Positions 1 to 8,092 are shown, counted from the stretch's first letter. The stretch is 64,000 nt of DNA from Alphaproteobacteria bacterium (GCA_030427405.1 JAUHXK010000003.1:124001-188000), one strand, 5' to 3'. Notes: a model not told the origin generated them from the letters alone. Translations and numbers: made by a program.

Positions 1-38
1 TCGATCGCATTCAGAATGAATTGAAAGCAGCTGATTGA
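1..38 (+). CDS. 3' end of a gene entering from the left edge (uncertain)
   Basis: A reading frame open from the left edge ends DRIQNELKAAD and stops with TGA at 36-38. The lysine/glutamate-rich end looks like the C-terminus of a cytoplasmic enzyme, but eleven residues are too few to name a family. It would converge on the ABM-domain gene. The frame could be chance. Confidence 0.25.
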   Translation, partial: DRIQNELKAAD

Positions 39-93
39 TAGATCCGGGCTTTCTGGCGCAGCGTGGTGATTACGTTCGTAAAGCTGCCCGCGC

Positions 94-390
94 TCAGGTT
101 TCGACCAGGTCGTAATGCCGGATCAGACGGCTTTCGACCAATTCGGCCTCGCCCGGGTCGATATGCGGGCTTGCATAATCCTCTCCGACAAAGGCTTTTA
201 GGGCGTCCAGAGACTCCCAGATCATCACGAAACTGAACTCGCGGGGGGTATCCTTGCGCGGTGCCCCCGGCAGCACGCTGACAATCCCTTTTGTGTTTTT
301 CATCAGCGGTATGGCCGTTTCGTGAAAGAACCGGCTGAACTCGGCCTCTTTTCCTGGCCGCGTCACAACCTGAAATATGCGCATGATCAT
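94..390 (-). CDS. antibiotic biosynthesis monooxygenase (ABM) domain protein
   Basis: A 98-residue single-domain protein of the ABM/dimeric alpha-beta barrel type. It opens with a beta strand and the RPGKEAEF turn, carries MIWESLDALKAF in the middle, and ends in a hydrophobic strand. Such proteins are small cytoplasmic homodimers; members include quinol monooxygenases and stress proteins, and many have no known substrate. The start is chosen for the GGGGGAA ribosome binding site just upstream; a second ATG lies two codons in. It follows the VWA gene on the same strand after 70 bases and could be the last gene of that transcript. The substrate cannot be told from sequence. Confidence 0.8.
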   Translation of the reverse strand: MIMRIFQVVTRPGKEAEFSRFFHETAIPLMKNTKGIVSVLPGAPRKDTPREFSFVMIWESLDALKAFVGEDYASPHIDPGEAELVESRLIRHYDLVET

Positions 391-460
391 GGTGCTTCCC
401 CCGGTTTTCGTGCGAAGCCTTATGATAGCACAGGTTTCCCGGTCAGGGCGGCGGGCGGTC

Positions 461-1645
461 TTACCGTGTCAGATCGCGCATACCCTGTTCAAGACCAGCC
501 AGCGTCATCGGCACCATGCGGTTCTCGAAAATCTCGCGGATCATGCCGATGGAATGGGTGTATTCCCAGTATTTCTCGGGCACCGGATTGATCCACAGGT
601 TCGACGCCCACTGATCCCGCGCGCGCTGCAGCCAGACCTGGCCTGCCTCGGGGTTCCAATGCTCGTTCGCGCCGCCGGGATAGGCGATCTCGTAGGGGCT
701 CATGGATGCGTCGCCGACGAAGATGCATTTGTAGTCGGACCCATAGGTGCGCAGCACCTCATGCGTGGGGGTCTGCTGGTCCCAGCGGCGGCGGTTGTCG
801 CGCCAGACGCCTTCGTAAAGGCAGTTGTGAAAATAGTAATATTCCAGGTGCTTGAATTCAGTCCGCGCCGCCGAGAACAGTTCCTCGACCACCTTGATAT
901 GCGGGTCCATTGACCCGCCGATGTCGAGAAACAGCAAAACCTTGACGGCGTTGTGGCGTTCGGGCCGTGTCTTGACGTCCAGATAGCCATGCTCGGCCGT
1001 GGCGCGGATGGTGCCGTCCAGGTCCAGTTCCTCGGCCGCCCCCTCGCGCGCCCAGCGGCGCAGGCGCTTCAGCGCCACCTTGATGTTGCGGGTGCCCAGT
1101 TCGACCGTGTCGTCCAGGTTCTTGAATTCACGCTTGTCCCAGACCTTGACCGCGCGTTGGTGGCGGCTTTCCTTCTGGCCGATGCGCACGCCTTCGGGGT
1201 TATAGCCATACGCGCCAAAGGGCGACGTGCCCGCGGTGCCGATCCACTTGTTTCCGCCCTGATGGCGGCCCTGCTGGTCCTTCAGGCGTTCGCGCAGGGT
1301 TTCCATCAGCTTGTCAAAGCCACCCATGGCCTCGATCTCGGCCTTTTCTTCATCCGACAGGTGCTTTTCAGCCATCTTGGCCAGCCATTCCGCCGGAATG
1401 TCCACCGCGTCCAGAACCTGTTCGAACCCGATTTCGGCAAGCCCGTCGAAACTGGCGGCGAAGGCGCGGTCGAACTTGTCGATGTTGCGTTCGTCCTTCA
1501 CCATCGACACGCGGGCGAGGTAATAGAACGCCTCGACATCATAGGTGGCCAACCCTTTTTTCATACCTTCCAGAAAGGTCAGGTATTCACGCAGGGAAAC
1601 GGGAATGCCCGCTTTGCGGAGGTTCTCGAAAAAGGGCAGGAACAT
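461..1645 (-). CDS. CoxE-like VWA domain protein (MoxR partner)
   Basis: A 394-residue cytoplasmic protein with an N-terminal helical region and a C-terminal von Willebrand A-type domain. The metal-site motif appears as DIGGSMDPH, so the usual DxSxS is D-I-G-G-S, with the second position changed. Family knowledge: CoxE-like VWA proteins work with MoxR AAA ATPases as chaperones that mature metalloenzymes or assemble complexes. The ATG at 1645 (MFLPFFENLRKAG) is preferred over a start eight codons upstream because the stop of the 56-residue membrane protein lies only four bases before it. The MoxR partner is at 3759-4604, three genes upstream. The client is unknown. Confidence 0.85.
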   Translation of the reverse strand: MFLPFFENLRKAGIPVSLREYLTFLEGMKKGLATYDVEAFYYLARVSMVKDERNIDKFDRAFAASFDGLAEIGFEQVLDAVDIPAEWLAKMAEKHLSDEEKAEIEAMGGFDKLMETLRERLKDQQGRHQGGNKWIGTAGTSPFGAYGYNPEGVRIGQKESRHQRAVKVWDKREFKNLDDTVELGTRNIKVALKRLRRWAREGAAEELDLDGTIRATAEHGYLDVKTRPERHNAVKVLLFLDIGGSMDPHIKVVEELFSAARTEFKHLEYYYFHNCLYEGVWRDNRRRWDQQTPTHEVLRTYGSDYKCIFVGDASMSPYEIAYPGGANEHWNPEAGQVWLQRARDQWASNLWINPVPEKYWEYTHSIGMIREIFENRMVPMTLAGLEQGMRDLTR

Positions 1646-1649
1646 CGGT

Positions 1650-1820
1650 CTAGACCACCAGGCGAACAAGGATCAGGGAAATCACCAGGCCCACCAGCGC
1701 AAATGCGATGCCATACCCGGCCGCATATTGCGCCATGTCGGCGCGGCTGCCATTGCGTTTGCGCGCGGTCACCGCACCCAGTGCCGCGCCAAGAGCGGCC
1801 ATTGCCAGTACAACTAACAT
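1650..1820 (-). CDS. 56-residue membrane protein
   Basis: The short frame begins MLVVLAMAALGAALGAVTAR and ends LVISLILVRLVV. It has two hydrophobic stretches (about residues 2-18 and 35-55) separated by a short basic loop, KRNGSRADMAQYAAGY. The likely fold is a helical hairpin in the inner membrane. It starts 8 bases after the stop of the DUF2927 gene and stops 4 bases before the VWA start, which argues for translation within one transcript. I do not recognise a characterised family. Confidence 0.72.
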   Translation of the reverse strand: MLVVLAMAALGAALGAVTARKRNGSRADMAQYAAGYGIAFALVGLVISLILVRLVV

Positions 1821-1827
1821 GCGTCGA

Positions 1828-3198
1828 TCATCCGCCTCTGCTGCTTTGCGGGTTCTGCAGCGCGACGTCCTGCATCAACGAGCGAACCACCAGATCCGAA
1901 CCAAAGCCGTACCGCGCCCATCCCAGACTGTCCAGTCTGACCGCGCGTGCCTGGTCCTGGCGCCCGGCCTGTTTCAGCGCCTCGGATTTCAGCAGCATCA
2001 ATGTCGCCAGCATCGAGGCATTTTCGGCCCGTCGCGCGACCCCGATGGCGGTATCCAGATCAGGCAGCACCTCGGGGCCCTTGCCACGGGCCAGGGCATA
2101 GGCGGCGGTTTGCGTGGTCACATGCGCCCGGTGCAGTTCGGTGCCGGGCGCGGCCCTGAGAAAACCCAGCGCGGTTGCGTATTGGGCTTGTGCCGCTTCG
2201 GGGGCGTCAAACTGGCCCAACCGGCCCAAAAGGTAGTGCGGATAGGCGCGCCGGTGGTCGGTCCAACCCATCTGCGCGCCGATCCGTGCAGCTTGCTGGG
2301 CGGCCCGGATCTGCCGGGGCGATGGGGTGCCGCCGCCCAGCGATTTCTGCACCGCGTCGATCCATGCGCGGGGCGTGTCCGAAACCGATTGCGCAGGCAC
2401 CGTGTTCCCGCGCGGGTTCAACCGGCTGAGAATGCCGGGGATGACTGCGGCGACTTGTTCGCGGGTCATGCCGTTTTGCAGCTCGGGCGCGTAAGAGGCG
2501 CGCAGCATCAACATGTCGAACCCGGTCAGGACGGTGTGAAAATTGTCATCGTTGAAAACCGAATCCGGCAGCCGGTACAGATCGTTCAACGGCCCCAGCG
2601 CCTGTGCCAGCTCTTCGTTCAGGCAATCCCGGACTTCTTGCGGATTGACGTCATTCGGGATGAAAATCCCCAGACGGTCGCGGCGGCGCAGCTCTGTCCA
2701 GTTGCTTTTGCTTTTGCGGCGGTCGCGGCGGTATTCTTCAAGGCTTGAGGCGTTGGGGACGACGAAACAGGCGGCCTGGGGCAGGATGCGTTGTATCTGT
2801 TTCTGGCTCACGGCCTGGATGGTGATATTGGCCTGTCCTGATGTGACCTGGCGGATGTCGATGCGCGCCTCGTCGCGCAACCGTTGCAGAACCCGCGCCA
2901 GGTCGGGTTGCATCGTCGGCGGCGGCGCTCCGGTCAGGCGCACCGTGATCGGCATGTCAAACCGGGTAAAGACCGGCAAGGGGGTTCCGCTTTCCAGTTG
3001 GAAATGCAGGTCCAGAAAATCCCTGGCCAAATCCGTATTGGCACGCGCCGGGGGAACGGGGCGGGGGGCGCCAAAGGCCTTGGCCGCCGGCAAGGCGATC
3101 TCGACCGCCTTTACCTCGTCGGGCAAGACGATTGTTTCAACGCCCGGGCTGAACCCGGTCAGCCCCAACAGGACAAGGGCGGGCCACCATCGCATCAC
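1828..3198 (-). CDS. secreted DUF2927 domain protein
   Basis: A 456-residue protein with a cleavable-looking signal (MRWWPALVLLGLTGFSPG) followed by a proline-rich linker. A DUF2927-type domain covers about residues 60-250 (DLHFQLESGTPLPVFTRF; a cysteine at ACFVVPN). The C-terminal half is helical and alanine-rich, like tetratricopeptide-type repeats (about 300-440). It is probably periplasmic, and no enzymatic role is known to me. The start overlaps the stop of the upstream GNAT gene as ATGA, so translation is likely coupled. It sits between a MoxR ATPase and a VWA protein, which suggests a shared process. Confidence 0.8.
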   Translation of the reverse strand: MMRWWPALVLLGLTGFSPGVETIVLPDEVKAVEIALPAAKAFGAPRPVPPARANTDLARDFLDLHFQLESGTPLPVFTRFDMPITVRLTGAPPPTMQPDLARVLQRLRDEARIDIRQVTSGQANITIQAVSQKQIQRILPQAACFVVPNASSLEEYRRDRRKSKSNWTELRRRDRLGIFIPNDVNPQEVRDCLNEELAQALGPLNDLYRLPDSVFNDDNFHTVLTGFDMLMLRASYAPELQNGMTREQVAAVIPGILSRLNPRGNTVPAQSVSDTPRAWIDAVQKSLGGGTPSPRQIRAAQQAARIGAQMGWTDHRRAYPHYLLGRLGQFDAPEAAQAQYATALGFLRAAPGTELHRAHVTTQTAAYALARGKGPEVLPDLDTAIGVARRAENASMLATLMLLKSEALKQAGRQDQARAVRLDSLGWARYGFGSDLVVRSLMQDVALQNPQSSRGG

Positions 3199-3644
3199 GA
3201 CCGCTGGTATTTGACAAAGGGGGTCAGCGTGCCGATCCGGTCATACAGCTTGCGGGCAGTGTGATTTGAATCCTGCGTCAGCCAATAAACCGTGGGCGCG
3301 CATCGCCGGTCGGCTTCGGCGTAAACGGCCTCGATCAGCGCGCGGCCAACGCCGGTTCCCCGGACCGAAGGTTTGGCAAAAAGATCCTGCAGGTAACACA
3401 CATCCTCGGTTTTCCAGGCATGGCGATGAAACAGGAAATGGGTCAGCCCGACCAATTGACCATCGGCCTCGGCCACGAAACAGGAGAAATCGCGCGGGTC
3501 GTCCCCCAGCAACCGGTCGAATGTCGAACCGTACACGTCATCAGGCAACTGCGTTTCGTAGAACGCAAGATATGCGCGCCACAACTCGGACCACGCGGCA
3601 CGGTCGTCCTTTGTCAATGGGCGGATAGCTGGGGGTCGCGTCAC
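3195..3644 (-). CDS. GNAT family N-acetyltransferase
   Basis: A 149-residue GNAT fold. The acetyl-CoA binding motif A is PSVRGTGVGRALIEAV (Q/RxxGxG/A form), followed by the late helix SNHTARKLYDRIG. Members transfer acetyl groups to small amines or protein termini; the substrate is not predictable. I place the start at the GTG at 3644 (VTRPPAIRPL), which has an AGGA ribosome binding site close by. The frame stays open further upstream, but that part is arginine/histidine-rich and not conserved-looking. It is coupled by a 4-base overlap to the DUF2927 gene. Confidence 0.85.
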   Translation of the reverse strand: MTRPPAIRPLTKDDRAAWSELWRAYLAFYETQLPDDVYGSTFDRLLGDDPRDFSCFVAEADGQLVGLTHFLFHRHAWKTEDVCYLQDLFAKPSVRGTGVGRALIEAVYAEADRRCAPTVYWLTQDSNHTARKLYDRIGTLTPFVKYQRS

Positions 3645-3758
3645 GCGGGCTTCCTGTTCTTTTCGGTGTGGTCTTGCTCGACTGCGGATTTGGCCCAATG
3701 CTGTCACTGGCCCCGGCCCATGGCAAGCCGCAATCACGAACTGTTCAAACCGGGCTGA

Positions 3759-4604
3759 TCACCGCTTGCTGCGGGCCAGAAAGGCCAGCCGTTCGAACAG
3801 GTGAACATCCTGTTCGTTCTTCAGCAACGCGCCATGCAGCTTGGGCAGCGCATCAGCACCGTCCCGCTTGAGGTCTTCGGCGCTCAGATCCTCGGCCAGC
3901 AGCAGTTTCAACCAGTCCAGCACCTCCGAGGTCGAGGGCTTTTTCTTGAGCCCCTGCGTTTCGCGGATTTCGTAGAACTGGGTCAGTGCCGTGGTCAAAA
4001 GCGCGTCCTTGATGCCTGGGTGATGCACCTCGACGATGCGGCGCATCGTGGCCTCGTCCGGGAAGCGGATATAGTGAAAGAAACACCGCCGCAGGAAGGC
4101 GTCGGGCAGTTCTTTTTCATTGTTCGACGTGATGATCACGATGGGGCGGTGCCTGGCCCGGATGGTCGCGCCGGTCTCGTAGACATGGAACTCCATCTTG
4201 TCGAGTTCCTGCAGCAGGTCATTGGGAAATTCGATATCGGCCTTGTCGATCTCGTCAATCAGCAGGACGACCTTTTCATCGGCCTCGAATGCCTGCCACA
4301 GCTTGCCCTTGCGAATATAGTTTGCCACGTCATGCACACGTTCGTCACCCAACTGGCTGTCGCGCAACCGGCTGACCGCATCGTATTCATACAGGCCCTG
4401 CTGCGCGCGGGTGGTCGATTTGACGTTCCATTCGATCATCTTCAGACCCAGCGCGCCGGCCACCTGCTTGGCAAGTTCGGTCTTGCCGGTGCCCGGCTCA
4501 CCCTTGACCAGCAGCGGGCGTTCCAGCGTCACGGCAGCGTTCACGGCAATGGTCAGGTCATCGGTGGCGACATATTCTGCGGTGCCTTGGAAACGTGCGG
4601 TCAT
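3759..4604 (-). CDS. MoxR-type AAA+ ATPase
   Basis: A 281-residue AAA+ protein. Walker A is GEPGTGKT at about residues 35-42, Walker B is VVLLIDEIDKAD at about 105-115, sensor 1 is IITSNNEKELPDAFLRR, and a C-terminal lid follows. Family knowledge: MoxR ATPases act as chaperones with VWA proteins for metallocentre insertion or complex assembly. The start MTARFQGTAEYV is chosen because the sequence upstream is arginine-rich and unlike the family. The first gene of the cluster running to the VWA gene at 461; a 114-base gap separates it from the GNAT gene. Confidence 0.9.
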   Translation of the reverse strand: MTARFQGTAEYVATDDLTIAVNAAVTLERPLLVKGEPGTGKTELAKQVAGALGLKMIEWNVKSTTRAQQGLYEYDAVSRLRDSQLGDERVHDVANYIRKGKLWQAFEADEKVVLLIDEIDKADIEFPNDLLQELDKMEFHVYETGATIRARHRPIVIITSNNEKELPDAFLRRCFFHYIRFPDEATMRRIVEVHHPGIKDALLTTALTQFYEIRETQGLKKKPSTSEVLDWLKLLLAEDLSAEDLKRDGADALPKLHGALLKNEQDVHLFERLAFLARSKR

Positions 4605-4977
4605 CTTGCTCTCATCCGGTTGCAGTTCGTTCTGCGGGTTGCGGTGCAGCTCTTGGGTTACAGAGCAGCGTCGTCTTTTACAACCCGCGCCCGAGCGTCG
4701 ACCAGAGGCGTGCCCCGCAACACCCGCGCGAATCGTCAATTGCAGGGACCACCCTTAGGTGTCACCTGCCCGAAAATAGCCATGTAAATTACATATTAAA
4801 ACAAGGTTTTGTCGCTAAAAGTCTCACAATTAGACCGGGTTGGGTGACGCTGCGCAGCATCGACGTTTGTGTAGTGACATTCCGGTCTCTGTCAGATAAA
4901 CGCTGCGCAAAAGGGGGTGCCGAATGTCAGGTGAAACAACCGCAACCGACGTTACTGGCCATGCCAAGGGAGCAGAA
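4605..4977. other. divergent intergenic region between the MoxR gene and dksA
   Basis: A 373-base stretch without a credible gene. It contains an inverted repeat ATGTAAATTACAT (4782-4794; 6-1-6) and a 10-base palindrome GCTGCGCAGC (4849-4858), with a related CGCTGCGCAA near 4902. These are candidate sites for regulators of either divergent gene. I cannot place confident -35/-10 boxes. An in-frame ATG for dksA lies at 4924, but its codons up to 4978 look unlike DksA. Confidence 0.5.
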
Positions 4978-5400
4978 ATGAAGCAGGAAGTTTTTCTGCC
5001 GGAAGACTATCGCCCGGCCGAAGATGAACCTTTCATGAATGACCGACAGCTTGAGTATTTTCGTCGCAAGCTGCTGGATTGGAAGAATGAACTGTTGGCG
5101 GGCAGCCGCGACACGATCGAGGGGCTGCAGGACAACACCCGCAACATTCCCGACGTCGCCGACCGCGCCAGCGAGGAAACCGACCGGGCGCTGGAACTGC
5201 GGACCCGGGACCGTCAGCGCAAGCTGGTCGCCAAGATCGACTCGGCCCTGCGCCGGATTGATGAAGGCGAATACGGGTATTGCGAAAAAACCGGTGATCC
5301 GATCTCGTTGAAACGTCTGGATGCTCGTCCGATCGCAACCATGACGCTTGAGGCACAAGAGCGCCACGAGCGCCGCGAGAAGGTGCACCGCGACGATTGA
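4978..5400 (+). CDS. dksA: DksA-family RNA polymerase-binding protein with degenerate zinc finger
   Basis: A 140-residue DksA/TraR protein that binds the RNA polymerase secondary channel and modulates transcription, with ppGpp in E. coli. The coiled coil spans about residues 22-95, and its tip keeps the functional acidic motif D59-x-x-D62-x-A64. The zinc finger near residue 100 has lost most ligands: the four cysteine positions read C102, T105, T123 and A126. The start at 4978 has the strong site AAGGGAG. The N-terminus MKQEVFLPEDYRPAEDEPF is typical of the Rhodobacterales form. Followed by a clear intrinsic terminator. Confidence 0.93.
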   Translation: MKQEVFLPEDYRPAEDEPFMNDRQLEYFRRKLLDWKNELLAGSRDTIEGLQDNTRNIPDVADRASEETDRALELRTRDRQRKLVAKIDSALRRIDEGEYGYCEKTGDPISLKRLDARPIATMTLEAQERHERREKVHRDD

Positions 5401-5424
5401 TCGCTGCACCATCCCAAGGGATAC

Positions 5425-5454
5425 ACGCCAGGGCCTGTGGCTCTGGCGTTTTTT
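5425..5454 (+). terminator. intrinsic terminator of dksA
   Basis: A 7-base perfect stem, ACGCCAG (5425-5431) with CTGGCGT (5443-5449), has an 11-base loop and is followed directly by a run of T. It lies 25 bases after the dksA stop. Confidence 0.85.
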
Positions 5455-5472
5455 ATGGGATAAGCCATTACC

Positions 5473-6621
5473 ATGTGTCTGAACGGTCAAAAATTCTGTG
5501 TGATCGGCGCGGGGATCGGCGGTCTGGCGGCCTCTATCGCGCTGCGGAAACAGGGTGCCGATATTCTGGTTCTGGAACAGGCCCGCGAAATTACCGAAGT
5601 TGGTGCCGGTCTTCAGATCAGCGAAAACGGCATGACCGTCCTGCGCGCGCTGGGCGTTGTCGGAGAGGTGCCCGAAGCCGGGCAGCGCTCTTACGGGACC
5701 GTGATCCGCGACTACAGGTCGGGCCGTTTCGTCAGCATGATCCGGGAACCCGCGGCCGGACCAACCTATTACTACCACCGCGCAGACCTGATCGCGCTTT
5801 TGCGCCGGGCCGCGGTAGAGGCGGGGGTGGACATCCGGCTGGCCACCCGGGTCACAGGGGTCGAAGACCAAGCCGACCATGCGCGCGTTCTGCTTGCCGA
5901 TGGGAGCAGCCTGCAGGCAGACTGGGTGATCGCTGCCGATGGGGGGCGCAGCGCGGTGCGCCCGCTTCTCAACGGTGAAGAGCTGCTGGGTTTTACCCAT
6001 CAGGTCGCATGGCGCGCCACCATTCCCTGGAACCGCAACCTGGACACGCCCCGGGCACATCTGACCATGGGTCCGGGCCGGCACGTCGTCACCTATCCGC
6101 TGCGCGATCAGCGTCTGCTCAACATCGTTGCGGTCGAGGAACGGTCCGACTGGCAAGAGGAAGGCTGGCGGCTGACGGGGGACCCAGATGATCTCCGGTC
6201 CCGGTTTTCAGTGTTCGGCGGCAAGGTGCACGACGTTTTGCAGCAGGTCACGCAGGCGCATCTGTGGGCCTTGTTTCTGCGTCCCGTCGCGCGAAAATGG
6301 CAAAGCGGGCGTATCGCGCTTTTGGGTGATGCCGCTCACCCGACGCTTCCGTTCATGGCCCAAGGGGCCTGCCTTGCGCTCGAAGATGCGTGGGTTTTGG
6401 CGCGCGCGTTCGCAGAGCAAGGCCCAGATGCAGCATTGCCAAGTTACGAGGCAACCCGCGCCCCCAGGGCGCGGCAGGTGGTCGAGGCGGCCTCGGCCAA
6501 CGCCCGGAACTTCCACCTCAGAGGCCCAGCGCGGATTGCGGCGCAGATGGCGCTGACGGCTCTGGGGCCGCGTCTTGGTCGGCGTTACGACTGGATTTAC
6601 AGCTACGACGCGACGGCCTGA
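5473..6621 (+). CDS. FAD-dependent aromatic monooxygenase (salicylate hydroxylase-like)
   Basis: A 382-residue class A flavoprotein hydroxylase. The dinucleotide-binding GxGxxG is at residues 12-17 (VIGAGIGGLAAS), followed by the acidic strand end LVLEQA. The second FAD motif is ALLGDAAHPTLPFMAQGACLA. Family: UbiH/3-hydroxybenzoate 6-hydroxylase/salicylate hydroxylase, using NAD(P)H and O2 to hydroxylate aromatic rings in the cytoplasm. It stands alone after the dksA terminator and converges on xthA with a 5-base gap. No aromatic catabolic neighbours are present, so the substrate is open. Confidence 0.85.
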   Translation: MCLNGQKFCVIGAGIGGLAASIALRKQGADILVLEQAREITEVGAGLQISENGMTVLRALGVVGEVPEAGQRSYGTVIRDYRSGRFVSMIREPAAGPTYYYHRADLIALLRRAAVEAGVDIRLATRVTGVEDQADHARVLLADGSSLQADWVIAADGGRSAVRPLLNGEELLGFTHQVAWRATIPWNRNLDTPRAHLTMGPGRHVVTYPLRDQRLLNIVAVEERSDWQEEGWRLTGDPDDLRSRFSVFGGKVHDVLQQVTQAHLWALFLRPVARKWQSGRIALLGDAAHPTLPFMAQGACLALEDAWVLARAFAEQGPDAALPSYEATRAPRARQVVEAASANARNFHLRGPARIAAQMALTALGPRLGRRYDWIYSYDATA

Positions 6622-6626
6622 AAAGG

Positions 6627-7409
6627 CTAGATGTCCAGGTCGACCCAAACCGGCACATGATCTGACGGTTTCTCGTGGCCACGTATCTCGGCGTCAATAC
6701 GGCAGTCACGCAAAAGATCCGCCGCCTGGGGCGTCAGCAGGAAATGGTCGATGCGGATCCCGTCATCCTTGTTCCACGCCCCCCCTTGATAGTCCCAGAA
6801 AGAATAGTGCCCGGGACCGTTGGTGCGGGCACGAAAGGCATCGGTGAAGCCCAGGTTCACGATACGGCGGAAAGCGGCCCTGCTTTGCGGGCGAAACAGG
6901 GCGTCTTCGCGCCAGTCATCGGGTCGGCGGGCATCTTCGGCCTGGGGGATGATGTTGTAATCCCCCGCCATCAACGCCGGCTCTTCGCAGTCCATCAAGG
7001 CGCGTGCGCGGTCGTACAGACGCTCCATCCAGGCAAGCTTGTAGTCATATTTCGGCCCTGGCGCAGGGTTGCCGTTGGGCAGGTACAACCCGCAGATGCG
7101 CAGGGCCTTTTTCCGGCCAACAACAGTAGCCTCGATCCAGCGGGCCTGTTCATCTGCATCATCGCCGGGCAAACCCCGTGATACGTCTTCCAGAGGCAGC
7201 TTGGACAGGATCGCAACGCCGTTAAAGCTCTTCTGACCATGCGTTTCGACGCTGTAGCCCCGGTCTTCAAATAACTCGACGGGAAAATTCTCGTCGACCG
7301 ACTTGATCTCCTGCAGGACGACGACGTCGGGTTGCGCATCGTCCAGCCACCGGGGAAGTGCCTCGATCCGTGCCTTGATGCCGTTGATGTTGAACGTGGC
7401 GACCTTCAT
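6627..7409 (-). CDS. xthA: exodeoxyribonuclease III
   Basis: A 260-residue AP endonuclease/3'-5' exonuclease of the EEP fold, used in base excision repair. Catalytic features: FNING at residues 6-10, the metal ligand E34 in VLQEIK, GDYNIIP near 148, a DGIRIDHFL segment, and the terminal SDHVPVW with the catalytic Asp-His. The start is set by GGAGG eight bases upstream of MKVATFN. The upstream region holds the compound repeat element. Confidence 0.93.
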   Translation of the reverse strand: MKVATFNINGIKARIEALPRWLDDAQPDVVVLQEIKSVDENFPVELFEDRGYSVETHGQKSFNGVAILSKLPLEDVSRGLPGDDADEQARWIEATVVGRKKALRICGLYLPNGNPAPGPKYDYKLAWMERLYDRARALMDCEEPALMAGDYNIIPQAEDARRPDDWREDALFRPQSRAAFRRIVNLGFTDAFRARTNGPGHYSFWDYQGGAWNKDDGIRIDHFLLTPQAADLLRDCRIDAEIRGHEKPSDHVPVWVDLDI

Positions 7410-7703
7410 GCGCGTTCCTCCGTAGCCCTGTGGCAACCTATCGCGCAGAACAGGAGCGACGGCAAGGGACGTGCGGGGGGATTGCGAGGCTCTGCCTCGC
7501 GCTCCGGGATATTTATGGCCAGATGAAGAAACGAATCGTTAACCGGTTTGGTCCACCATGATCCGGCGGTACAGGCGGGGACGCCGATGACCGCGCCAGG
7601 TGAAGCTCTCCGGCGTTTCCTACCGGAGAGCGGATCCCTCTTCATCTGGCTGAAAATATCCTGGGGGTGTGGGGGCAAAGCCCCCACCCAAAACCCGTTT
7701 GCG
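7410..7703. repeat. compound intergenic repeat element (two inverted copies plus hairpins)
   Basis: A gene-free stretch between the Fe-S carrier gene and xthA. On the plus strand the perfect hairpin 7484-7500 (GCGAGGC/GCCTCGC) is followed by a repeat core at 7507-7528. A partial core (GCCAGGTGAAG) ends at 7604 and runs into the hairpin 7605-7613/7623-7631 (9-base perfect stem). A second full core lies in reverse orientation at 7640-7661, followed by hairpin 7669-7687. The core starts GGATATTT and ends CAGATGAAG. Related copies lie near 21743, 44609, 53408 and 55516. Confidence 0.8.
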
Positions 7704-8027
7704 TTACATCGAAAACGACGTACCGCAGCCGCAGGAAGCCGTGGCGTTGGGGTTTTCGATAACGAAGCGTGCGCCGATAAGCTCTTGTGTGAAGTCAATC
7801 ACCGCGTTTTCCAGGAACGGCAGCGAAATCGCGTCGACCACGACCTTCTGGCCTTTGCCCTCGAGGACAAGATCGTCATCCCGCGGGGCATCCAGCGCGA
7901 TTTCATACTGAAACCCCGAACACCCGCCGCCTTCGACGGCGACGCGCAAGGCCTGGCCCAGTTTGGCCGCACCGATCTCGGCAAGGCGGTCAAAGGCGCG
8001 CTCGGTGACTGATGGGGGCAGATTCAT
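7704..8027 (-). CDS. erpA: A-type iron-sulfur carrier protein (HesB/IscA/ErpA family)
   Basis: A 107-residue Fe-S carrier with the three conserved cysteines: one in GGGCSGFQY (about residue 36) and two in the C-terminal ASCGCGTSF. Such proteins accept [2Fe-2S]/[4Fe-4S] clusters from the SUF or ISC scaffold and pass them to apoenzymes. The start MNLPPSVTERAF has GGAG six bases upstream. The gene is single, divergent from dgt, and has a good promoter at 8064-8092. ErpA versus IscA cannot be settled from this sequence alone; the stand-alone position outside a suf operon favours ErpA. Confidence 0.85.
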   Translation of the reverse strand: MNLPPSVTERAFDRLAEIGAAKLGQALRVAVEGGGCSGFQYEIALDAPRDDDLVLEGKGQKVVVDAISLPFLENAVIDFTQELIGARFVIENPNATASCGCGTSFSM

Positions 8028-8063
8028 CCCGGACTCCAAAGGTTTATTTCCTTTACGCCTTAC

Positions 8064-8092
8064 AATATAGAAAGTGCAAGGACAGGCGACAA
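8064..8092 (-). promoter_or_regulatory. promoter of the A-type Fe-S carrier gene
   Basis: Read on the minus strand, -35 TTGTCG and -10 TATATT are separated by exactly 17 bases. The start codon at 8027 implies a leader of about 30 bases. The -35 box overlaps the ribosome binding site of the divergent dgt gene. Confidence 0.6.
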
